DNA of 64,000 nt. Origin: Ochotona curzoniae (lineage: Eukaryota; Chordata; Mammalia; Lagomorpha; Ochotonidae). The stretch is from the NCBI RefSeq assembly GCF_017591425.1, contig NW_024465665.1:1-64000 (forward strand). The letters are read 5' to 3'. Position 1 is the stretch's first letter, and the number at the start of each line of letters is the position of its first letter. Shown here in pieces: positions 1-7,001 of the stretch. Both the position numbers and the translations under genes were made by a program. The notes under the pieces are model-generated. The model ran no database searches and had not been told where the DNA came from. It saw only the letters and a list, made by a program, of their open reading frames with translations.

Positions 1-369
1 GGGGTGTCTAAGGTTGGCCAGTACTCATTGAAGGAAGAATGAGGAAGCAGGAACAGAATGGGAGGAAGAAGAGAGGTGCTACTCTGTGGACAACTTCTCA
101 AAGCTGCTGCTGCAGCAGGTGGGTAGCTAAGTCCCAGCTGGAGAAACCTCAGCTTCATTTGGCTGTAGAGAATTTGGCAGAGCAGGAGATCCAGTGGCCT
201 CGGGGTATTCTTGTGGCCATGGCTAAGGATGCAGGTGCCAAGCTGGCTTATGCACCGCCCTGGATGTGGGAGATATCACAGTGTCCCTTGTGATCCAGAA
301 ATGTCCCAAGTACAAAATAAGACCCTCGATGTTCATGGTTTCCTTTTATTCCTTTTCTTTCTTTTTAAG

Positions 370-437
370 AATGTCTACTTCCCAACCCATCGTCTGAGCA
401 AGCGTCAGACAGCAAACCTCACCAAGACAAGCTGGAG
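370..437 (+). CDS. Predicted exon A, diverged copy in unit 1
   Basis: Same splice signals as the reference copy. Three private bases: 370 (changes the split junction codon from Ala to Glu), 400 (Pro to Gln) and 407 (third position of a Ser codon, silent). The cassette frame stays open. The donor GGAG|GTAAGT is unchanged. Confidence 0.47.
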
Positions 438-1009
438 GTAAGTCCTGACAGTGTGATTTTACCCGTGTGGTGTGTGCGTGGGACAGAACGGACATGCCCC
501 TGTAATTTGTTTTCTCTAGAAATCTGTTTCTTTTCTGAGTCGACACCTCTCAGGGAGTACACCAGTGTAGCAGGGGATTTGGTTTCCCCCTTTGGATTTA
601 CACAGGAATATTTGGACGTAATGTTTTGAGAGTCTACCTTGCTGAGTTTTTCAGTTTGGTCCTCCGCCACATCTGGAGTCAGCTGCCCACTTGTTCTTTC
701 CCTTCTCGGGCTAAGCGTGCTAGGTACTCTGCATTGGGATCTCCTGGCCAGTGTCTGTGCGTTCTCTTTAGCCAGAATATTGCTGTGTTGTCCAAACCTG
801 CTTTCTGTTCTTTGACCACACAGTTGCGATAGCTCAAACCCATCTGATGTTTCTCTGGACCACTTAGTCTGTATATTATGGGTTTCTTATGATTATGTCC
901 CTAAATATTTGTGTATAAATTTTGCAGTTTTTGATTATTAGTGATATCAGATTCATGTTATTTTGTTACAGACCTGCAGCTTAACTGTGCCAGCAGTTCC
1001 CTGCGAGAA
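370..1009 (+). other. Diverged patch in unit 1
   Basis: Fourteen substitutions plus a 1-bp and a 3-bp deletion relative to all other units, in 640 bp. The flanks, 1-369 and from about 1010 onward, match the consensus except for one G lost near 2231. The patch covers exon A, the A-B intron and the start of exon B. Confidence 0.9.
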
Positions 1010-1206
1010 AAAAGAATTGTGTGATTTCCAGGGGACAACAGCTACGGCTCATCCAGCCAAAAGCCCAACTGTTCCACCGAATCCGTACCGGAGGGTAGGG
1101 CCTCCTCACGCTCGCCCCCCTGCAGGAGCTCCGCCAGCCAGCCCTGCTCAGAAATTTTTGCCCACGGGGGTTCCTGCCATATGGCCACCACCACCGCCTG
1201 CTGGAG
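972..1206 (+). CDS. Predicted exon B, diverged copy in unit 1 with in-frame 3-bp deletion
   Basis: At 235 bp it is three bases shorter than every other copy: one Glu is missing from the EEKKE patch. Position 983 changes Phe to Leu. The frame stays open through the proline-rich end and both splice sites are kept, although the upstream tract carries six private substitutions (915-954). This is the only indel inside a predicted exon in the window, and it is a multiple of three. Confidence 0.5.
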
Positions 1207-2045
1207 GTATGTGATTTGGTTTGTCAGGGAATTTTGTTTTTCTCTTCCTTGCACACTACAAAGACGAAACACTAGTTTGTTCATGAAATAGATGCTCACT
1301 TGACCGTGGCTCATCTACTCATGAGAGAGAAAGCAAAAGCCCAAACTGACTCTAATGCCATGTGAGTGAAGCATGACTTTTCAGATTGGGAAGGGAGCCA
1401 GCCAACCATAGACAGCCTTCATGTGAATGGAAGCCCACTCGCTTCCTTTTGCCCTCTTACAGTAACACGGGCATTATTTCACACTATATCAGTTGATAGA
1501 AAGCGGTTATGCTGGCTGCTACTGAAGATGATCCTAATTCCCATAGTCCACAAAAGGACTAGGTGAAATGGTCTTTCGTGAGTAGCTCCTGTGCGTTCCT
1601 AGTCTATTTACAACCTACTGATTGTAAGGCTGCTTTGATCATGTTTGGCCTCATAACTGCTGAATCTTTTGGCTTTGGTGGGTAACTTGGGATAAGAAAC
1701 AAACAGACAGACAGCTGTGGGGTGGGTGGCGCTGGGGGAAATGGATTGCTTGACTCTTCTCCCCCACCATTCACAAAGACACAGGTGACTGCAGAATGAG
1801 TGGTCGTGTAAGAAATGCTGGGCAGAGCCCATGAACTGTCTTGTCTGATATCAAGACAAGTGCTTTGGAAATGGAAGGCCAAGGAAAATGAGTTTTGTCG
1901 GAGGGGGGCATGCGGGGAGGATATTTTCAGATACACGTTTGGATGCAGCCAAGTGTTTGCCCACCTTTCAGCCAGTCCTGCTTGCATCTGGCTAAGATGT
2001 CCCGAGCCAAACTACTGTTTTCCCATCACTCATTTCCTTCCACAG

Positions 2046-2078
2046 CCTCGTGGCGCTGTCTGAAGTTGGGCAATGTAG
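2046..2078 (+). CDS. Predicted exon C in unit 1
   Basis: Identical in sequence and splice sites to the reference copy. Downstream, the open extension of this frame is altered by the missing G near 2231, so a read-through terminal exon here would end in a different peptide. Confidence 0.4.
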
Positions 2079-3555
2079 GTATGTGGGTTTCCGTGGTGAG
2101 TGGACAACAGGAAGAACTTGTGAAAGTCAACACAAAGTTTGAGAAGAGATTCGCTCAGGAAAGGCTGTGTATTGGCGTGGGAAGCATAAGGTTATCAGGT
2201 GGCAATATTGGGTTTCTATGGTGTTGTTGTCGGTTGTACGATTTAACGGACAAGCATTATGACAGTGAGCGTGAGGGTCAGAGGTGATCTTGGACGCTTG
2301 GATCTGTGTGCACATGGCTGCGATGGCATGGCTTAAGAGGTGATGGCATCTCAGTGGGCACGTTGACACCCTGTATCGTTGGACACGCCATGGAATCTTT
2401 GCTCAGGAAGCCGGGGTTTTGGTAAGGTTTATTTTTCTGTACCTGAAAGGCAGGGCTACAGGCAGGAGGCACCAGGGGTGTGTGGGCTGCATGTTGGGTC
2501 TCTGGATTCTTGTGTTTGTTTGTTTTCTGGAGAGTAGTTGATGTTTAGGGGAGAGGTAGCAGAGTCACACAGAGCAAAACGTGACAAGAGAGCTTGCGTC
2601 CTCTGCCCGACTCCACAAAAGCCACAGCCCAAATCCGGGTCGTTCTGATGCTGGGAGCCAGGAGTATAGTGGGAGTTTGCCGTGTGTCTGCAGGGTGCGA
2701 TGGCCTTGGACCCGCCTCTGCTGGTTTTCCTGGCTTGGAGCCAGCGAGCGGGATTAGAAAACAGAGCAGCAGCCAGTGCTCCCCATGGTGGCCATTAGTA
2801 TGTTGGTGAAGACTGCACTTAATGGATATGAAGCATCTGATACCTTGTGCATTCCAAATGTGCCAGCTCACAGTCTTCACCATTCAGTGACCACATAGCG
2901 AGTGTAGGTGCGTTTCAGGAGGATGGATGTTGTCAGGTGTTGAGGAGCAACCTTGCTTCCATGTCACGGATGGAAGGCCAGGCACTATGAAGCCGGCAGT
3001 ATGTTGAAGGAGATGATCAGGTTGAAATGTTGAGGTTCCAGTTGTCCTAGATGTGGGCTGTTGTGAGTGAGTGAGTGAGTGTGTGTGTTTTCGCAGGGTG
3101 GGGAGTTTGAGGGCTCTTAGTTTTCCACCTCTTCTAGCTGTCCAAGGGGCTCAGGTGTAGGTAAAGGTATGTGTGAGGCTCAGATTGATGTAGGCTTGGC
3201 GTGGTGTCAGTCAAGTACGAAATGGAAATGACTTGTAGGACAAGGATGTTGGCAAGTGTCCGAACTGATGGATCGTGGAGTCTGGTGAATCGGGAGAGGA
3301 GTGAGCCAGTGAGGATGCTGAGAGGTCGGGGAACTAACCCTTAGGTCCGAGCCCCAAGCGAGCTGCAGTGTGAGTGACTAGGCGAGAAGGCAAGGGAAGG
3401 GTCAAAGAGTTGTATTCCCAGGAGGGAGGTCTGAATGGATGTCCTCGGACCCTGAGCATTTCCCGATGGTAGAGTCCAGGAACACGTATTGCCCAGCGGG
3501 GGTGTCTAAGGTTGGCCAGTACTCATTGAAGGAAGAATGAGGAAGCAGGAACAGA

Positions 3556-3616
3556 ATGGGAGGAAGAAGAGAGGTGCTACTCTGTGGACAACTTCTCAAA
3601 GCTGCTGCTGCAGCAG
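3556..3616 (+). CDS. Possible first coding exon E
   Basis: An ATG in a favourable context (A at -3, G at +4) opens a frame reading MGGRREVLLCGQLLKAAAAA and reaches the donor-like GCAG|GTGGGT at 3616/3617 with one base left over. That is exactly the phase exon A needs. In this frame a TGA lies at 3538-3540, and no pyrimidine-rich acceptor precedes the segment, so if it is an exon it is more likely a first exon than an internal one. No TATA box or other clear promoter is seen upstream. The purine-rich stretch could also be simple non-coding sequence, and another frame here (EEAGTEWEEEERCYSVDNF...) is open too. Speculative. Confidence 0.2.
3604..3615. repeat. 12-bp palindrome CTGCTGCAGCAG at the candidate exon E donor
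   Basis: A perfect palindrome whose right end abuts the GCAG|GTGGGT donor-like site. In RNA it could fold and limit access to that site. The short CTG run could equally be chance. Confidence 0.5.
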
Positions 3617-3618
3617 GT

Positions 3619-3867
3619 GGGTAGCTAAGTCCCAGCTGGAGAAACCTCAGCTTCATTTGGCTGTAGAGAATTTGGCAGAGCAGGAGATCCAGTGGCCTCG
3701 GGGTATTCTTGTGGCCATGGCTAAGGATGCAGGTGCCAAGCTGGCTTATGCACCGCCCTGGATGTGGGAGATATCACAGTGTCCCTTGTGATCCAGAAAT
3801 GTCCCAAGTACAAAATAAGACCCTCGATGTTCATGGTTTCCTTTTATTCCTTTTCTTTCTTTTTAAG
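3619..3867 (+). other. Stretch between candidate exon E and exon A
   Basis: No gene recognised. It ends in the long pyrimidine tract (about 3837-3867) that serves as the exon A acceptor. On the minus strand this tract contains an AATAAA (complement of TTTATT near 3842-3847). A short frame continues through here from upstream of E without a stop for part of the way, but I see nothing to support it as coding. Confidence 0.4.
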
Positions 3868-3935
3868 CATGTCTACTTCCCAACCCATCGTCTGAGCCAG
3901 CGTCGGACAGCAAACCTCACCAAGACAAGCTGGAG
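3868..3935 (+). CDS. Predicted exon A of the repeated cassette (reference copy)
   Basis: A 68-bp segment with strong splice signals: a long pyrimidine tract ending TTTCTTTTTAAG before it and GGAG|GTAAGT after it, a near-perfect U1 site. Read with two bases completing a split codon, it encodes 22 residues starting CLLPNPSSEP and ending HQDKLE, polar and proline/serine-rich, with no stop. It ends on a full codon, so exon B is read from its first base. The other reading that stays open (HVYFPTHRL...) runs into a stop inside exon B, and the third has a TGA within exon A. Equivalent copies lie in all 19 units. Unit 1 differs by Pro to Gln, a silent change and a changed junction codon; units 14, 15 and 19 have His to Asn. 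I do not recognise the family. That it is an exon is inferred from motifs and phase. Confidence 0.5.
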
Positions 3936-4470
3936 GTAAGTCCTGACAGTGTAATTTTACCCGTGTGGTGTGTGCGTGGGACAGAACGGACATGCCCCTG
4001 TAATTTGTTTTCTCCAGAAATCTGTTTCTTTTCTGAGTCGACACCTCTCAGGGAGTACACCAGTGTAGCAGGGGATTTGGTTTCCCCCTTTGGATTTACA
4101 CAGGAATATTTGGACGTAATGTTTTGAGAGTCTACCTTGCTGAGTTTTTCAGTTTGGTCCTCCGCCACATCTGGAGTCAGCTGCCCACTTGTTCTTTCCC
4201 TTCTCGGGCTAAGCGTGCTAGGTACTCTGCATTGGGGATCTCCTGGCCAGTGGCTGTGCGTTCTCTTTAGCCAGAATATTGCTGTGTTGTCCAAACCTGC
4301 TTTCTGTTCTTTGACCACACAGTTGCGATCGCTCAAACCCATCTGATGTTTCTCTGGACCACTTAGTCTGTATATTATGGGTTTCTTATGATTATGTCCC
4401 TAAATATTTGTGTCTAAATGTTGCATTTTTTGATTGTTAGTGATACCAGATTTATGTTATTTTGTTACAG
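3936..4470 (+). other. Predicted intron A-B, 535 bp
   Basis: Starts GTAAGT and ends TTACAG. It holds variable sites s1 (4175) and s2 (4458, in the acceptor tract). A 141-codon minus-strand frame overlaps it, but that frame has no recognisable domain and no supporting signals. No dispersed repeat or RNA gene was recognised. Confidence 0.45.
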
Positions 4471-4708
4471 ACCTGCAGCTTCACTGTGCCAGCAGTTCCC
4501 TGCGAGGAGAAAAAAGAATTGTGTGATTTCCAGGGGACAACAGCCACGGCTCATCCAGCCAAAAGCCCAACTGTTCCACCGAATCCGTACCGGAGGGTAG
4601 GGCCTCCTCACGCTCGCCCCCCTGCAGGAGCTCCGCCAGCCAGCCCTGCTCAGAAATTTTTGCCCACGGGGGTTCCTGCCATATGGCCACCACCACCGCC
4701 TGCTGGAG
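4471..4708 (+). CDS. Predicted exon B, proline-rich (reference copy)
   Basis: A 238-bp segment preceded by a T-rich tract ending TTTTGTTACAG and followed by GGAG|GTATGT. In the frame set by exon A it is open for 79 codons and leaves one base. The first 30 or so residues are mixed (TCSFTVPAVPCEEKKELCDF), with three cysteines and an acidic/basic EEKKE patch. The remaining 48 residues hold 18 prolines, with PPNPYRRVGPP near the middle and WPPPPPAG at the end. Such runs are typical ligands for SH3, WW or EVH1 domains, but no target can be inferred. One silent site (4545) and one Gln/His site (4653) vary between units. The same frame is open in all 18 complete copies, though copies are so alike that this is weak evidence of selection. 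Length 238 alone would break the frame; with exon A it makes 306 nt. Confidence 0.55.
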
Positions 4709-5547
4709 GTATGTGATTTGGTTTGTCAGGGAATTTTGTTTTTCTCTTCCTTGCACACTACAAAGACGAAACACTAGTTTGTTCATGAAATAGATGCTCA
4801 CTTGACCGTGGCTCATCTACTCATGAGAGAGAAAGCAAAAGCCCAAACTGACTCTAATGCCATGTGAGTGAAGCATGACTTTTCAGATTGGGAAGGGAGC
4901 CAGCCAACCATAGACAGCCTTCATGTGAATGGAAGCCCACTCGCTTCCTTTTGCCCTCTTACAGTAACACGGGCATTATTTCACACTATATCAGTTGATA
5001 GAAAGCGGTTATGCTGGCTGCTACTGAAGATGATCCTAATTCCCATAGTCCACAAAAGGACTAGGTGAAATGGTCTTTCGTGAGTAGCTCCTGTGCGTTC
5101 CTAGTCTATTTACAACCTACTGATTGTAAGGCTGCTTTGATCATGTTTGGCCTCATAACTGCTGAATCTTTTGGCTTTGGTGGGTAACTTGGGATAAGAA
5201 ACAAACAGACAGACAGCTGTGGGGTGGGTGGCGCTGGGGGAAATGGATTGCTTGACTCTTCTCCCCCACCATTCACAAAGACACAGGTGACTGCAGAATG
5301 AGTGGTCGTGTAAGAAATGCTGGGCAGAGCCCATGAACTGTCTTGTCTGATATCAAGACAAGTGCTTTGGAAATGGAAGGCCAAGGAAAATGAGTTTTGT
5401 CGGAGGGGGGCATGCGGGGAGGATATTTTCAGATACACGTTTGGATGCAGCCAAGTGTTTGCCCACCTTTCAGCCAGTCCTGCTTGCATCTGGCTAAGAT
5501 GTCCCGAGCCAAACTACTGTTTTCCCATCACTCATTTCCTTCCACAG
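4709..5547 (+). other. Predicted intron B-C, 839 bp
   Basis: Starts GTATGT and ends CCACAG. It contains s5 (5003), a short ACAG-type simple run near 5203-5217, a G-rich block at 5219-5240, a hairpin at 5339-5360 and another G-rich block near 5402-5421. Overlapping minus-strand frames of 127 and 74 codons are not recognisable. Confidence 0.4.
5339..5360. repeat. Short inverted repeat (7-bp arms, 8-base loop), one per unit
   Basis: TGTCTTG and CAAGACA flank the loop TCTGATAT. An alternative pairing of CTTGTCT with AGACAAG around a 7-base loop overlaps it. It lies in the predicted B-C intron and is present in all units; no function is evident. Confidence 0.6.
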
Positions 5548-5580
5548 CCTCGTGGCGCTGTCTGAAGTTGGGCAATGTAG
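5548..5580 (+). CDS. Predicted exon C, 33 bp, phase-neutral (reference copy)
   Basis: A small segment with a very good acceptor (pyrimidine-rich from about 5519, ending TTCCTTCCACAG) and donor GTAG|GTATGT. A branch-point-like GGCTAAGA lies near 5492-5499. Joined to the single base left by exon B it reads A-SWRCLKLGNV and again leaves one base. At 33 bp it can be included or skipped without changing frame, and its last base plus the first two of the next unit's exon A make GCA (Ala). If its donor is not used, the same frame stays open for another 61 codons to a TGA at 5763-5765, so it could also start a terminal exon. Unit 1 is frameshifted in that extension near 2231. Confidence is lower than for A and B because it is short. 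Confidence 0.42.
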
Positions 5581-7001
5581 GTATGTGGGTTTCCGTGGTG
5601 AGTGGACAACAGGAAGAACTTGTGAAAGTCAACACAAAGTTTGAGAAGAGATTCGCTCAGGAAAGGCTGTGTATTGGCGTGGGAAGCATAAGGTTATCAG
5701 GTGGCAATATTGGGTTTCTATGGTGTTGTTGTCGGGTTGTACGATTTAACGGACAAGCATTATGACAGTGAGCGTGAGGGTCAGAGGTGATCTTGGACGC
5801 TTGGATCTGTGTGCACATGGCTGCGATGGCATGGCTTAAGAGGTGATGGCATCTCAGTGGGCACGTTGACACCCTGTATCGTTGGACACGCCATGGAATC
5901 TTTGCTCAGGAAGCCGGGGTTTTGGTAAGGTTTATTTTTCTGTACCTGAAAGGCAGGGCTACAGGCAGGAGGCACCAGGGGTGTGTGGGCTGCATGTTGG
6001 GTCTCTGGATTCTTGTGTTTGTTTGTTTTCTGGAGAGTAGTTGATGTTTAGGGGAGAGGTAGCAGAGTCACACAGAGCAAAACGTGACAAGAGAGCTTGC
6101 GTCCTCTGCCCGACTCCACAAAAGCCACAGCCCAAATCCGGGTCGTTCTGATGCTGGGAGCCAGGAGTATAGTGGGAGTTTGCCGTGTGTCTGCAGGGTG
6201 CGATGGCCTTGGACCCGCCTCTGCTGGTTTTCCTGGCTTGGAGCCAGCGAGCGGGATTAGAAAACAGAGCAGCAGCCAGTGCTCCCCATGGTGGCCATTA
6301 GTATGTTGGTGAAGACTGCACTTAATGGATATGAAGCATCTGATACCTTGTGCATTCCAAATGTGCCAGCTCACAGTCTTCACCATTCAGTGACCACATA
6401 GCGAGTGTAGGTGCGTTTCAGGAGGATGGATGTTGTCAGGTGTTGAGGAGCAACCTTGCTTCCATGTCACGGATGGAAGGCCAGGCACTATGAAGCCGGC
6501 AGTATGTTGAAGGAGATGATCAGGTTGAAATGTTGAGGTTCCAGTTGTCCTAGATGTGGGCTGTTGTGAGTGAGTGAGTGAGTGTGTGTGTTTTCGCAGG
6601 GTGGGGAGTTTGAGGGCTCTTAGTTTTCCACCTCTTCTAGCTGTCCAAGGGGCTCAGGTGTAGGTAAAGGTATGTGTGAGGCTCAGATTGATGTAGGCTT
6701 GGCGTGGTGTCAGTCAAGTACGAAATGGAAATGACTTGTAGGACAAGGATGTTGGCAAGTGTCCGAAGTGATGGATCGTGGAGTCTGGTGAATCGGGAGA
6801 GGAGTGAGCCAGTGAGGATGCTGAGAGGTCGGGGAACTAACCCTTAGGTCCGAGCCCCAAGCGAGCTGCAGTGTGAGTGACTAGGCGAGAAGGCAAGGGA
6901 AGGGTCAAAGAGTTGTATTCCCAGGAGGGAGGTCTGAATGGATGTCCTCGGACCCTGAGCATTTCCCGATGGTAGAGTCCAGGAACACGTATTGCCCAGC
7001 G
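5581..7001 (+). other. Region downstream of exon C, no gene recognised
   Basis: The + strand is noticeably rich in G and T and poor in C over much of this stretch. It holds a GT-rich microsatellite (6566-6590), an acceptor-like TTTTCGCAG at 6591-6599 and donor-like GTAAGG, GTAAAG and GTATGT motifs. I could not assemble a convincing additional coding exon. Frames of 71 (+) and 112 (-) codons around 6048-6386 look incidental. No canonical polyadenylation signal (AATAAA or ATTAAA) was found on the + strand. Confidence 0.4.
6566..6590 (+). repeat. GTGA/GT microsatellite, one per unit
   Basis: Four GTGA repeats followed by a short GT run. The copies show the same length in every complete unit, since unit lengths differ only by indels located elsewhere. 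It directly precedes the acceptor-like TTTTCGCAG. Confidence 0.85.

Larger units (their letters stand above)
1..3498 (+). repeat. Repeat unit 1 (3,498 bp, diverged copy)
   Basis: Predicted exons: A 370-437, B 972-1206, C 2046-2078. Haplotype s1-s7: A T T G A C C. It is 5 bp short relative to the consensus: 1 bp lost in a G run near 738, 3 bp in exon B near 1007 (in frame) and 1 bp in a G run near 2231. Fourteen private substitutions fall between 370 and 983, at 370, 400, 407, 455, 517, 754, 831, 915, 921, 927, 937, 947, 954 and 983. Outside that patch the unit is almost identical to the others. Confidence 0.97.
3499..7001 (+). repeat. Repeat unit 2 (3,503 bp, reference copy)
   Basis: Predicted exons: A 3868-3935, B 4471-4708, C 5548-5580; possible first exon E 3556-3616. 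Haplotype s1-s7: A T C G A G C. It is the only unit that carries both the rare A at s5 (5003) and the rare G at s6 (6768). I use it as the reference copy for the exon and motif entries. Confidence 0.98.

Noticed and set aside
3917..4342. Minus-strand open frame of 141 codons, repeated in most units (159 codons in units 14, 15 and 19)
   Set aside because: No recognisable domain, overlaps the predicted exon A and A-B intron, and its length changes with single variants. Repetition in each unit follows from the array, not from selection.
4471..4708. Naming exon B as part of a known proline-rich protein, such as COPII coat or adaptor proteins
   Set aside because: Proline-rich composition alone is not diagnostic, and I found no stretch that I could match securely to a known protein.
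5106..5489. Minus-strand open frame of 127 codons in the B-C intron
   Set aside because: Present in all units only because the units are near identical; composition is not protein-like and there are no splice or promoter signals for that strand.
5910..5924. Possible 15-bp phase-1 microexon between CTTTGCTCAG and GTAAGG
   Set aside because: Phase fits, but at this length a chance match is likely and the acceptor tract is short; unit 4 also alters it.
5972..5990. CTCF-like motif around GGCACCAGGGGTGTG, of interest because macrosatellites such as DXZ4 bind CTCF
   Set aside because: It matches the middle of the consensus but lacks the GGC-rich right part. A matrix scan or ChIP data would be needed.
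6048..6386. Minus-strand 112-codon and plus-strand 71-codon frames
   Set aside because: Overlapping incidental frames with no family resemblance or supporting signals.
6600..6662. Possible exon after the GTGA microsatellite, ending before GTAAAG
   Set aside because: The acceptor lacks a pyrimidine-rich tract and the cassette frame meets a stop within four codons. It is kept only as a possible terminal exon in the minigene model.
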